From assembly GCA_016785225.1 (NCBI GenBank), contig JAFBJZ010000951.1, forward strand, positions 372,001 to 436,000: DNA of 64,000 bases, read 5' to 3'. Under the pieces are notes generated by a model. The model did no database searches. It saw only the letters and a list, made by a program, of their open reading frames with translations, and was not told the origin of the DNA. Shown piece after piece: positions 36,308-47,892 of the stretch. Numbering within the stretch: position 1 is the first letter of the stretch; the number at the start of each line of letters is the position of its first letter. Made by a program: the position numbers and the translations under genes. This DNA is from Psettodes erumei. Lineage: Eukaryota; Chordata; Actinopteri; Pleuronectiformes; Psettodidae.

Positions 36308-39300
36308 ATGTTGCGCTGCAGACCCGAGACCTCTGATCAGCTTGTCGGAGAGTTCCTTGGCACCGGACCCGTAGTCAGGTAAAGCCTCTCCGCCTGGCAA
36401 AGCGACAGCGGAGGCTTAGCCGGCGCAGCGGGTCAGGGGTAAAGGCGGCTCGCGACGCCGCCGTACAGCTGGACCCGAAGCGCAACAACATGCGCAGGCA
36501 GACACGGTGGTCCGGTTTTACGTTATCGCCGCCGAACCCGCAAACGCACCCACGTAGCGAAAGGGATATCTCGCCCGCACTCCAACGTTAACAGCGCGGA
36601 TATTTACTCATGGAGGCAGCATAGTTCACCGGGGGCAGCCAGACCTCGGTGCTGTTGGTGAGCTAAGCTGTATGCTAACGGTAGCGCGAGCTGCTTTGTG
36701 GTTCCACCTTTTTGACCGGGGATGTGGATGGGGAGAGTTGGCGTCCTTATCAACTAGTTAACATCATGTCGAATTAATCTATGAAGTTTTCCAACCGGAC
36801 CGCGAGTATGCTGGGGCACGCCGTCGGGAGGCTTTTGTTTATGCCACTAATCGGATCACGGGTCAGTGGATCGTGTCAGTAGTTCATGTAGTTCGCGCCG
36901 TGTTACGCGTTGTTTGGTCTGCGTTTTCAGAGCAGGCGCATTCAATCACATGAAAAGAAAACCGCACGATTTCGACCTGCCTATAGAGACAAAGCAGGCG
37001 TCCACAACCGTCACTGCACACGGAACGTGGCCGTGTAACACATGTTGTTGATCCTGCCAAAAATCAGCTTGTGCCAGTTGTAGTGCCCAGTGGGGGAAAA
37101 AAAACCCCAACACATTACTGTCTTTTCAGGAACAAGATGATTAAAAACTGGGGTGTCATCGGAGGGATAGCTGCTGCGATTGCAGCTGGAGTTTATGTTT
37201 TGTGGGGCCCGATTACAGAGAGAAAGAAGAGAAAGCGAGGTAAGAATCGGTATGGCAACGTAATCCACAGATTCTACGTAGGGCGCCGGTTATAAAGCGG
37301 TGACTTGCAGTGACTCTGGCTTTTCCTTCAGGTATGGTTCCTGGGCTGTTGAACTTGGGCAACACCTGCTTCCTGAACTCCCTGCTTCAGGGCTTGGCAG
37401 CGTGTCCGTCCTTCATCAGGTGGCTGGAGAAGTTTTCAGTTTCGCCTTGGATCCGGTCATGCAAAGACAATCAGCTGTCCTCGACGCTGCTCCAGCTTCT
37501 CAGAGGTGCGTCAGACCAGTCTGTCGGATGAATCGCTCCAGCGTAGCGGACACCCGGTGTTCCTGCATATTTTTGACTCTTTTGGGGGCTTGTTTTGTAC
37601 ACGGACAGCTCTGTCCAGCGACGAGCCTGGTGAGGAAGACGTGCTTGACGCCGGGTGTCTCCTGGATGTCCTCAGACTTTACCGGTGGCACATTAGTTCA
37701 TTTGAAGAGCAGGTGGGTCAACGTGCCGTCAAGTGGCATTTTTTGATATTTCTCCATACGATGTGTGTGTTTTGTTTAACTGAAGTCGTCTTCTTGCGTT
37801 GCGTTACCCCCTTCTAGGACGCACACGAGCTTTTTCACGTCCTTACGTCTTCTCTGGAGGAGGAGCGGGATCGTCAACCCAAAGTCACTCACCTGTTTGA
37901 CATGCAGTCTCTCGAGGTGAGCTATCGGCTCCGGACTTGAATCTGAACCGAAAATGCTCTTACAGTACATGTTGCGTGCATCCCTTTCCTTATGTTTTGC
38001 AGTTCAGTTCAGCACTTTGTACACATGTATGATCTGAAGCACCATTTCAACCAAAACTCTGCCCCTACACCTTTTTTTTTTTTTACAATCTAAGTCAGTC
38101 TTGGCGTGTGAAACATAGCCAGTGTTGTAGAGAATTAAACATTTTTTTTATTTTACAATGATGGTTATTCTGTGTATGTGTTTCTCTTAATATCAGAGTC
38201 TCTCTGATCAAGATGAGAAAACGATGACCTGCAGAAGCCGAGGTAAGAACGCACAGGAATTTTGGAGCTTGAAATGTCAAACCGCAAAAAAAAAAAAAGG
38301 CTTAATTAACCTCCTGTTTCACAGCTCCTCTTCATCCAATACCGAGTGCTTGGAAGTTTCAGCATCCTTTTCATGGCCGTCTAACGAGCAACATGTCATG
38401 CAAGCGCTGCGAACAACAAGTGAGTTTTGAGTTTGTTTGTGTTACTTGACTTCTGAGCGTCTTGCGGTGATTCACACCACTGCTTTGCCTTTTTTTAATA
38501 GAGTCCGGTGCGGTATGACTCATTCGAGAGCCTCTCCCTGTCCATCCCTTTACCTCAGTGGGTAAGAATACCAGGAGCACGTGCATTTTAAAAGATATTA
38601 CACTCGCATTGATTAATATCCATTTTCTATCGCCGTGTCGCAATTTGATCTGCGTTTTGTCCTCAGGGTCGACCTATCTCTCTAGATCAGTGTCTCCAGC
38701 ATTTCATCTCCTCAGAAACCATCAAAGAAGTGGAGTGTGAAAACTGCACCAAGGTACATGCACAAAACTAGTATCAAGGTCTGCATTCACACGACGGTTT
38801 ATTTTACGTCAGAAGTCGAAGACCTATTTTGTTGATTTTGTTTGATTTCTTCTGCGGCTCACTTCTCCTCAGCTTCAACAAGAGGCCGCAGTGAACGGGC
38901 AAGTTGCGGCGAGTCAGAGGACGACGTTTGTGAAACAACTAAAACTGGGCAAAGTAGACGAAAAACCTCTCCGTATTCCTCAAAGACAGATGCACTGTTG
39001 TGTCTTTTCCGCAAACTTTCCCGAGCCTGACGTTTCCCTGCTTCCCTTAGCTCCCCCAGTGCCTCTGCATCCACTTACAAAGACTGACGTGGTCCAGCGA
39101 GGGAACCCCCATCAAGAGACAGGAGCATGTGCAGTTCACAGAATATCTGTCGATGGACCGCTACAAACACAATGTGCCCTCCGCACAGAGAAATCAGCGG
39201 ATCGCGTGTGCTCCAAAGTCCCTGAAGGCAGAAAGTGCAGAGGATGTCATTGAGAAGCCCGCAACCAATGGAGCGGGTGTGTTGGATTTGTCAACTGTGC

Positions 39301-39989
39301 ATTATCATTCTGCTTTACATTGTTATGTTTTATCTTCTCCATGCATGATACACTTTGTTGTTTTACCAGATGCGGAACATCACAACAACAACAAACCGTT
39401 TTCCAACGGAACCTGTTCATCTCTGTTCCCTCACACGCCCGGTGTGACCCCACCGCTCGGCCTCGCATATGACTACAGGTAAACTCAACTCGCGCATATC
39501 GAGTCATTTTCCACACATGGGATGCATAGTCTTGCTTTTTTTTTCCCCAGACAGAGGATGTTCTTTGTGGAATCATCTGATGTTTTGTCAAGAGAAAGAG
39601 AATGTAGCAGCGTCGTCTCATTCGTCCTATCTGAAATGATGTCCACGCAAAGGTGGAGAAATGAAAGGGGAAAACCTGAAATGCATCACTTGTGCTCATC
39701 TGTATGTGTTTTTGATTACGGCGCCTTTCCTTCCAGTTCTACAGAGTACCTTTTCCAGCTCACGGCTGTACTCGTTCACCACGGCGACATGCACTCGGGA
39801 CATTTCGTCACGTACCGCCGCAGCCCTTCCTTACCGCGCTGCGCTTCACCCCTCAGCTCCCAGTGGCTCTGGGTGTCGGACGACTCGGTACGGAAAGCCA
39901 GCCTGCACGAGGTGCTGTCCTCCAACGCCTACATGCTCTTCTACGAGCGAGTGCGGAAACCGAGCCCTGCTCTGCGCCCAGAGGAGTAA
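36308..39989 (+). CDS. usp30: Ubiquitin-specific protease 30 (mitochondrial outer membrane deubiquitinase)
   Basis: Cysteine protease anchored in the mitochondrial outer membrane that removes ubiquitin, preferring K6-linked chains, and opposes Parkin-driven mitophagy. Exons: 36308-36378, 37130-37239, 37332-37505, 37609-37712, 37818-37916, 38197-38242, 38325-38419, 38502-38561, 38667-38753, 38873-38953, 39051-39276, 39370-39478, 39737-39989, giving 504 aa (human 517), all in phase. The single transmembrane anchor is NWGVIGGIAAAIAAGVYVLW followed by basic residues. The Cys box is GLLNLGNTCFLNSLLQGL with catalytic Cys at about 73; the His box is VHHGDMHSGHFVTYRR, followed by QWLWVSDDSVRKAS. CKRCE and CENCT keep the family's CxxC pattern. 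The start was chosen because MLRCRPETSDQLVGEFLGTG lines up with the human N-terminal exon. A poly(A) signal lies at 41032-41037. Confidence 0.94.
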
Positions 39990-41031
39990 CGGGACGCGTA
40001 CGACCTCGCGGCCTGACCCACGTCTGGCTTTCCGGTCAAACCTCACGGCTGGTTGTGCAGCAGGCCCGGAGAAGAAAGCCATCCTGGAGTAATTGTACAG
40101 ATATTTTTTGCATCGTGGATCACATGTTGAAGATCATCGTATGATGCTTTCTGATATTAATTCCAGGAGCGGACACTTTGCCTGCAACTCTGACCCAGAG
40201 TAGGATGATGCTCTTAATCCCAAAGATTATGGATTTGTAGGATTTTTAGTCAGATTTCTTTCTACAGGACAAAAAAAAAATAAGAACACGTGACAATATA
40301 GTGAATTCTAAGTGAATAGCCCTGCGATACATTGTGAGGTTATTTTTGTTGAGGCTGTCAGAAGTGTTACTCAACAGAAGTAGCCGATTAGAACTTCATG
40401 AAGACGTTACTCGTTACATATTTTGAAAATAGGCATTTCCTTCACTCTGGTTTCCTATTGTCTGATCCAATCTAATTTGCCTAATCCTTCCCAGCAGTGT
40501 ATGTTAACTGCAGAGGAAATAATGTTTCAATGGATGCAGTTCATGAGATGTTGAATTTGACCGGTTTCTATGTCTCCAATCCCACTAACACTGTCATGAT
40601 TTGTGGAGCTGGGCAGTTGAGGTTAAAGTGCCATGTTGTCTTTTACGCTTGAGGTTTTTAATACTCTAACACGGTGTCGCTGCACACCGACGCAAACGTA
40701 CAAGGAGATCGCCTCTTGATAACGCGATGCATCGGAGTCGTCCGACGTGGTGTTGACGAACAGATGAATCGAGATCCGAGTGAGACCGCAGGGTTGTTGG
40801 GGTTTTGTTGTTTTGGGGTTTTTTTTGTTTGAGTTACCTTGAATATTTTTGTCTCTGTGTAAATGAAAACTGCCATTTTGCTCCAACCACCACCACCGAC
40901 CGAGTCCAGTTGAGAATGGCCGGGCGCAAAACCCCCTGTCAGTGTTTGCAATTTGCACTAATGTATATTCATGTGAGAGTGTGTGTACTTGTGTGCAATC
41001 TGTAAAGGTGATTGTTTTCAGATATTAAAAG

Positions 41032-41037
41032 AATAAA
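41032..41037 (+). other. usp30: usp30 poly(A) signal
   Basis: AATAAA about 1 kb after the usp30 stop, the only strong hexamer in the 3' UTR. It is 20 bases from the opposing alkbh2 signal. Confidence 0.65.
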
Positions 41038-41057
41038 AGTAATTTGCACTTTAGAGT

Positions 41058-41063
41058 TTTATT
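41058..41063 (-). other. alkbh2: alkbh2 poly(A) signal
   Basis: TTTATT on the plus strand is AATAAA on the minus strand, 170 bases after the alkbh2 stop. The predicted cleavage site lies at or beyond the usp30 signal, so the two transcripts should overlap slightly. Confidence 0.6.
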
Positions 41064-41232
41064 TTTTTTAAAGGCAAGATAATTATTAGCTAGTTTTGAG
41101 TCAGTAGACATAACATTCCTTGCAAAGGTCAGGAATGAACTTTCGTGTTCACTATTTCTTCCTCCACTTCATTTTAAACCCAGGCTCTTGTCCCACCACG
41201 GTCGCTATTCCCCACTTTACTGCGATTACCTC

Positions 41233-42168
41233 TCATTTCTTTCCGCCCAGTATGATCCGCCTGAAGGTGAGGTTGATGCGAGGCAGGAGGACCTTCTTGC
41301 GCACGGGAAGGCTGTGGTACCAAACGGCGTTGGTCGGTGGGTTCATGAGGAGCAGGCTTCCGTGAGCGAGCTCCAGCTTAAAGGGTTCGATCTTTCGGCA
41401 GCTTCGTTTACCCCGAGCGTCTCTGTGTCTGAAGACGAAGTCCCGTGCCGCTCCGAGAGAGACGGAGGCGATGGGACAGAGGGGGTCCAGCTCCTTTTCA
41501 TCGTCTCGATGCTCGCCCATATGATCCTGCCCGTCTTTGTATCTGGCGGAGAACGCTGTCAGTGGGGAGACACCACACTGTAACCTTTACGACTTGTATC
41601 AGTCATTTCTCACCTGTTGACCAAGACGAAGTTGAACGTCTGTCCTGTTGCTTTTGTGACAGCACCCCGGATGTACTCCAAGGTTGGAGTCCATGGGTCG
41701 GCTGAACGTGTGACCCCAGAATAAGTGTAGGTTAGACCTGCATCTCCATATGTTGCCTGTTTTCTGGGAATGCTGTACACCTTTCCAAACACCTGGACCT
41801 TTGCTTCCTCCCCTGGAACAGAAACAGCCACGACTGCTCAACAGCACTGAAACTACTGGTCATCGCTCCACAAAAAACAGGGTTGATGTCGTACCTGTTG
41901 AGTACACCACCTCTTCTTCCAGCTGTTTAAAAAGCTGGTCTGCCTCCTTTTTGGAGAAGAGTAAAGCATAATCACAGTCCAGTCCCTCCGCTTCAAATTT
42001 TTGCCAGGGAACAGGATGAGAGAACTCTGCCAAAGCCACATCTTCGTCTTCTTCGTCCTCCTCTTCCTTAATCCTCTCATCTATCGCCACTTTAATCTTC
42101 TTTCTTGGGCTTCTTGGCGTGGCATCATCGGGGCAGGAGTGTTTGTTCTGTTCCTGGATCTTTTCCAT
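41233..42168 (-). CDS. alkbh2: DNA demethylase ALKBH2
   Basis: Fe(II)/2-oxoglutarate dioxygenase that directly repairs 1-methyladenine and 3-methylcytosine in double-stranded nuclear DNA. Exons: 42168-41895, 41812-41614, 41542-41233, giving 260 aa (human 261). The core contains VQVFGKVYSIPRKQATYGDA, GQTFNFVLVNRYKDG, the iron-binding HxD in MGEHRDDEKEL, then LAHGSLLLMNPPTN, and the second iron His with the 2-oxoglutarate Arg in VWYHSLPVRKKVLLPRINLT. PRKKIKV near residue 22 may be a nuclear localisation signal. An acceptor (GAACAG) at 42177 indicates an upstream untranslated exon. The N-terminus (MEKIQEQNKHS) does not show the RFLVK-type PCNA-binding motif that I recall at the human N-terminus. 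It is head to head with ung. Confidence 0.94.
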
Positions 42169-42177
42169 CACAGTGAC

Positions 42178-42819
42178 CTGTTCTCTGTGGCACCCAGAGG
42201 AGCTGAATTCTTAGTTTTTGAGACCTGGGTGATACAAAGCAGAATAAAACACTGACACTGATTTTTAGATTTTAAAAGTCTCTACTCTTGCTCTGCATTA
42301 AGTTGATTCGTTTACTATACTGTATTTCCTTCAAAACCTTTGGAACTTCAAATAATAATATCAAGGTAATGATAGAGATATGAGTTCAAAACATTAAGAT
42401 ATTCAATTAAGTATCATATGAGACAGAGAAAGGCTGCAAATTATAATTAAGAATCTTGTTGTTTTTTTTTAATCGGGCATTTTTGCTTGAGAAATGGCTC
42501 AAATTATTACTGGAAGGTAAGTAGTGGAAAAGTACATCTCTGTAACTTTAAAGCCGTCACGTACTCTACATTTCAAGCGTATGCTAGCTGCTGTGCCTAG
42601 CATAAACCGTAGAGAACACTAGCAGCAGGTGCTCTTGAACGTCACTCGGCTCATTATCATAACTCTGCTTTCGTCATTTTGTGTTGGCGCGAAGGATATT
42701 AATCCCAGCAAGTGAGTTGTGGTTTCTCCGAGGAGTCCACCGCTTTTTCGGTTTTTACGAACTATTTCGCGGATTTCATTACTTTGCTGCAGTTCATCAT
42801 CAAAGTGTTTTCCAGCGAA
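42178..42819. promoter_or_regulatory. Shared alkbh2/ung promoter interval
   Basis: About 650 bases separate the divergent start codons of two DNA base-repair genes. The interval is mostly AT-rich, becoming less so near ung, with GCTAGC words near 42585. No TATA box was assigned. The alkbh2 upstream exon must lie here or overlap the first ung exon. Confidence 0.5.
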
Positions 42820-44793
42820 ATGATTGGACAAAAAACTATCCATTCATTTTTTTCGCCCGTGTCGAAAAAGAGGATTTCTAAGGAGTTAAATGAAACCGAG
42901 GAGGATGCTAAAGATCCGGTGAGTCACGCTGATGTTTCGCGTAGCCCAAATGAACCGCATACCCAAAATTTAACGCTAAAACGAAACGTTATTTACGACT
43001 AAAATCCACCTAAGGTGTGTTTCTTGTAAGCAGTTGAACCGGTATTACTCGTTCAGCGTCATCCAAGCTGCGTTCATACACAGCACTGCGTTCCAGCTCG
43101 TTGTAAAAAAATAAAAAAAAAGTGGTGCTCTGAGCTGCCACGGCGTGACAATGTTTGTTGTCGACTGTGGACGGTTTCTAAAGCCGGTCTCACTCGCATC
43201 TGCTCGCTTCTTCTCACCCGCTCTGTATTTGGCTCAATACACTAAGATTGTGCAGAAGAAGCTGAAGCCCTCGGCGGCGGATCCGGAGCCTTCCGGCCCT
43301 CCTCGCGTCCCCCTGTCCCCGCAGCAGCTGGACAGGATCGCCCGCAACAAGAGTGCGGCGCTGGAGAGACTCGCCTCGGCTCAGACGCCTCCGGGTTTCG
43401 GGGACGGCTGGAGGACGGGGCTGTCCGCGGAGTTCGGAAAGACCTACTTCAAACAGGTGAGAGGACAAGTCCCAGCACTGCGCACGACGCGCTCTGACGC
43501 CCTCTGACGTCCCGAGCAGCTTTAACAACTCCAACTCTGTCGCAGCTGATGAACTTCGTCGCGGAGGAGAGGAAACGCCACACCGTGTACCCGCCTGCTG
43601 AACACGTCTTTACCTGGACACAGATGTGTGACATCCGGGATGTAAGCCAAACATTTAGGCACCGAAGTAAAAAAAAAAAAAAAAAAAAGGCCCATATTGG
43701 ATTTACGACACAACCTTCATCCTTTTTAATGTACAATAATAATATACTGATATAATTCATGAAGTACTTGCAAACTCAGGGTTAGTGGCACAGAAGTGTC
43801 CGCTTGCCTGGGTAGCACCTCTTCCTTAATAATATGCATTGAGTGCATCAGCTGACTTTTCCCACTGCACTGGCATCGATTGTTGCCTGATTTTTAAGAC
43901 GCCTCTCTCAACCTCAGGTCAAAGTGGTGATCCTCGGCCAGGATCCGTATCACGGTCCTAACCAAGCCCATGGACTGTGCTTTAGTGTGAAAAGACCAGT
44001 GGCGCCCCCACCCAGGTTTGAAGCCTTTTCTGTCCCTCTTGAGCACTTTTTCAACTCTTGTTTGTGACTTACTTTTCTTGAAAACTCCAAATCAGATAGA
44101 TAAGATAATCCTTATCTTATCTATCTGATTTTAGTGCTAGTGAGGCAGCATTGGGACATATTCATCAATCCTTGTTCCTATTCCTTTCCAGTTTGGAGAA
44201 CATGTATAAAGAGCTGGTTTCAGACATCGAAGGCTTCCAGCACCCAAGACACGGAGATCTGACTGAGTGGGCCAAACAAGGTGACAGTCTGTCAAATGTT
44301 TACACACGGTTACGCATCAAGTGAGCTGTCAGTCATCGGCACACCCGCCACCTGCTCTACCTGCGTCCTCGCTCATCAGGTGTGCTGTTGCTCAACGCTG
44401 TCCTGACTGTCCGAGCGCACCAGGCCAACTCCCACAAAGACAAAGGCTGGGAGACCTTCACTGACGCCGTGGTGCAGTGGCTCAGCAACAACCTGGAGGG
44501 CCTCGTCTTCATGCTGTGGGGGTCATACGCACAGAAGAAAGGAGCTTCGATTAACAGGGTGAGCGTCTCCACTGCCGTTTTCCTACAAAAACTTCCAACA
44601 GAAGCTTTTTATTCCGTTCACCTATCTAAGTTTTCACGCGCGCTGTTCACAGAAACGCCACCACGTGCTGCAGGCTGTGCATCCCTCTCCCTTGTCTGCT
44701 CATCGCGGATTCTTCGGGTGCAGACACTTCTCAAAGGCCAACGAGCTGCTGAAGAAATCTGGAAAATCTCCCATAGACTGGAAGGCACTTTAA
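42820..44793 (+). CDS. ung: Uracil-DNA glycosylase, nuclear form (UNG2 type)
   Basis: Removes uracil from DNA to start base excision repair. Exons: 42820-42918, 43256-43456, 43546-43641, 43918-44015, 44192-44280, 44380-44558, 44653-44793, giving 300 aa (human UNG2 313). The N-terminus MIGQKTIHSFFSPVSKKR contains a PCNA-binding PIP box (QKTIHSFF). The water-activating loop GQDPYHGPNQAHGLCFS, the APPPS loop, GVLLLNAVLTVRAHQANSHK, LWGSYAQKKG and the DNA-intercalation loop HPSPLSAHRGFFGC are all present, so the enzyme should be active. The first exon joins an internal acceptor at 43256; the sequence before that acceptor encodes the mitochondrial start. Poly(A) signal AATAAA at 45064-45069. Confidence 0.95.
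43151..44793 (+). CDS. ung: Uracil-DNA glycosylase, mitochondrial form (UNG1 type, alternative start)
   Basis: An ATG at 43151 opens a frame that runs straight through the internal acceptor into the shared exon 2. It adds exactly 35 unique codons, beginning MFVVDCGRFLKPVSLASARF, rich in Arg, Lys, Ser and hydrophobic residues with almost no acids, as expected of a mitochondrial import sequence. Human UNG1 has the same arrangement: its own promoter in intron 1, and the UNG2 exon splicing into the interior of this exon. The total would be 302 aa. The promoter would lie in 42920-43150; I see no clear core element. Confidence 0.8.
44089..44131. repeat. Perfect 20-bp palindrome in ung intron
   Basis: Positions 44089-44108 are the exact reverse complement of 44112-44131, with a three-base loop (TCC). 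The arms are rich in GATA/TATC words. It lies in the intron after the exon carrying the catalytic QDPYH loop. It looks like a small foldback element or the product of a templated inversion. Confidence 0.85.
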
Positions 44794-46056
44794 GTTGTTG
44801 TGCATGTCAGCTCCTCTAACACGTGGGACGATTAACCTTGGACCAAACACATCCATAAGCTTTCTCAGTTTCCTGTTTCAGCAATATGTTTTATAAAAGA
44901 GTTCATGTCGGGCATTTGTGCTAGACACTGATTTTTGCATGTTTATATCACCTGCACTGCTCAGTTTCACAGTTGTAAATATGTTTGTGTAACCTACTGG
45001 CCTTTTTAGGTTGCTAATTAAAGTTTACTTTGTTTTTTACTTTCTTACTCAAACGTTGCTTCCAATAAAATTGTGGCAAAAAGTGGACGTAGAATTTTAA
45101 TGTCTCTGAATTTGCTCAGTGCAATCTGATTTAAAAAATGCTGACCTCTTCAGACACCCAAGCTTCAGCAGATGTTCTTCACACTCGGCTAATTTTCTCA
45201 TCAGTTAATGTACTTAGTTACTTCATTGACTTTTGGGGATGTGACCACACGCTTGGGTAAACATTTCAATGCCAAACTAAAAGATAAACAACTAATCAGT
45301 AAAATCTTTATACAAGTAGATGAAGTGAAATTCAAACAAAGTCAAAATCTCATAAATAAAATGTTGAAAATTTGGTAGGTTGGTTCCTTCTGTATACCTC
45401 AAAATTTTAAAATCATTTTACTCCACAATTCTCTGACATTTTATTGACAAAATGGTTAACTGAAGAACACAAGAAGTGGATTTGTCAAAAATTAAAATAA
45501 TTTTTTGTTTCAGTGCCAGCATTTTACATATTCACGTGGTTTAGACCCTTTGAACAAAATTAATGAGCAAATTACAGTAAGAGATTTTTTTTTTTTGCAT
45601 AGTCATGCAGTATGTGGACTGTTGGGTAATTTTAATTGCTCAGAGGAAATTTCTTGATTTTATCACTGTAACTGTCAAGTTGTTTTTAATATTTCTTTCC
45701 ATGTCCACTGAGCCATTCATTTCCTCCTTACAACAGACACTGTGTTTCTATCGTATCGCCTCCGTTACTGTTAATGCTTACTGTGCTGTTCGACTCTGTA
45801 AGCGTGTTAAAGTGGCCGGGATACAGGTACAGATTTACAGGTGATAAACTCCACGGGTGTATTTTTACTTCATGTAATACAGCCATGACACGTTTTCAAC
45901 AAACACGCGATTTCCTTTTTGGGTGTTTCAGGCGTCGACGTAGAGGCGGTGACGCAATGACGCGGACAGGAAGAGCGGCGGAGTTTCTTCTTAACTTCGC
46001 CCCAGTGACTGCCGTGTGTCCGTAGTGGTAATGTTCGTACGGTGACAGGAGCGACC
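44794..46056. other. ung 3' UTR and ung-pxmp2 intergenic region
   Basis: The first 275 bases are ung 3' UTR ending at the AATAAA at 45064-45069. The remainder is AT-rich without coding sequence, becoming CpG-richer from 45930 in the pxmp2 promoter and 5' UTR. Confidence 0.55.
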
Positions 46057-47892
46057 ATGCCCGTGCAGAGTGTGCCCGTCCGGGATGCGTCCTTGCCTCT
46101 CCGTGCTCTACAGCAGTATCTGTTTCTCCTGAAGAAATACCCCATCCTCACCAAGTCTGTGACGAGGTCTGTAGCTTCTGACTGTGGGCATCCTGGTGCC
46201 TGCTTCCTACTCCTCACTTTGACAGTCTATTACCAGACGTTCTGATTTACTAAACAATCGACAAATTGAGTGTCTTTAGTTACCATTTATAGCACTTATA
46301 ATTGTCAGTGCGGATCCTTTTGACCACTTTGTTTGCACAGACTGGTTTATTGACTGGCTTGGTTTGAGCCAATCAGCATCTGCCTGGAGAACCTCCCCTA
46401 ACGATTTACTATGGCAGGTTGCAGAGTTTAAAGACCCTTTTCCATTTAATCAGAGTGTTATGTCGTTATGGATGCATCTGTCACATATTGATGGAGGTGC
46501 GTGTGTGTCCTTTTCAGTGGCATCCTCTCAGCTTTGGGAAATCTACTGTCTCAGATTCTGGAGGCAAGAAAGAAGGTCAGCAATGGAGCCACGTTTAATG
46601 AGATTGACACAACTGGAGCTGCACGCTATGCCATTTATGGGTGAGACGTGAAACTGAGCACCGACGCGCTTTTAAGGTTACAAGTAAATGAACGTAATGG
46701 GGTAACATAATTGCTGTCATTGATGCAAGAACATACTGGTACCCTGCCGTCTTACATCCATGCGTTTTGGGGTTTTTTTTCCCAGTAGTCACATTTAACC
46801 TTGCTGCCTGTTGCAGGTTATTTATTACAGGACCAGTGAGCCACTACTTCTACCAGCTGATGGAGGTGTGGATGCCCACCACAGACCCGTACTGTATTGT
46901 CAAACGGCTGCTGCTGGATCGGCTTATCTTTGCCCCCGGATTTCTGCTCCTCTTTTACTTTGTCATGAACATCTTGGAGGTGGGTCATCTCAGAAACTCT
47001 CCTGACTAATCGCCTCATTAAAAGGGGCCCTCTGATGATTTGATAAGACTCTTTCATGATTTTGGGGGGGCTTGTGTGGGACGGATGAAAAAAGAAGAGT
47101 GGCCAAAATTGCTTCAGCAGAGGCTGAGATATTGTTTTCGCCTCGGGCCCCAGGTCTGTCCCAATACCCACACATGCAAACCGTCAAGAGGAAGATATAA
47201 TGTTGGGTTTTCAGGCTTTGTATTCACCTTATGGTGTTTTGAAATGAATATGAATCTCCATGCTGAATCCAACACGTCATAAACTTATTTACATCTATTG
47301 ATTATTACTGTTACTGTGAGACTGGACTGGTGTGGGGCAGCAACCTGGGGGTACTGTGATTAAACCTGATTGCATTATGCGCCAAGCTTGCCCCTTCAGA
47401 TATAATTTTCTGCCATTCATGTAATGTTTAAACCCAGTTACTACCATGATATTTTCTCCACTCTCTTCATATTTTAAATGTAATACTAACCACGCTTTAA
47501 AGACGCTTTTTTTATACAGACAAAAGACGACATGCCAAATTGCGAAATAAACACATATGTGATTGATGCGACCTCTTTTAAGGCTAAAGGGTGGGAAGAC
47601 TTTGAAAAGAAGATGAGAGGAAGTTACTGGACTGCTCTGAAGATGAATTGGAAAGTTTGGACTCCCTTCCAGTTCATCAACATCAACTTTGTGCCTGTTC
47701 AGGTATGCATCTCACCCACGCGCAGTTGTGTAAAGGAATGATGAGTCACACACTGACACCACTTGTAATTTTTTTTCTTCTCCTGTACCGTATGTGCTCC
47801 TGTGTCCATTTTGCGTTTTTCAGTTCAGGGTGCTGTTTGCCAACATGATCGCCTTATTTTGGTATGCCTACCTTGCATCGGTGAGGAAATGA
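46057..47892 (+). CDS. pxmp2: Peroxisomal membrane protein 2 (Mpv17/PMP22 family)
   Basis: Channel-forming integral protein of the peroxisomal membrane, thought to let small metabolites pass. Exons: 46057-46166, 46518-46640, 46817-46979, 47583-47702, 47824-47892, giving 194 aa (human 195). Family blocks are LQQYLFLLKKYPILTKSVT, SGILSALGNLLSQ, YGLFITGPVSHYFYQLME, LLLDRLIFAPGFLLLFYFVM, MRGSYWTALKMNWKVWTPFQ, FININFVPVQFRVLFANMIA and WYAYLAS, with about four membrane segments. The acceptor at 47583 was chosen over one at 47520 because it keeps the family length; the earlier site would insert 21 residues in frame. Poly(A) signals occur at 48133-48138 and 48149-48154. Confidence 0.93.

Noticed and set aside
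42619..42843. Minus-strand open frame starting MDSFLSNHFAGK opposite the first ung exon, resembling the start of human ALKBH2
   Set aside because: It is exactly antisense to the ung PIP-box exon, the resemblance is limited to M-D-x-F-L, and the donors I could find would join alkbh2 out of frame.
43145..43150. GTG codon upstream of the mitochondrial ung ATG as the start
   Set aside because: Vertebrate translation at GTG is rare and the ATG at 43151 gives the family length of 35 unique residues.
47520..47582. Earlier acceptor adding 21 residues to Pxmp2
   Set aside because: The later acceptor gives the family length and a better match to the LEGKD...KMRG region; the earlier one may be a rare alternative.
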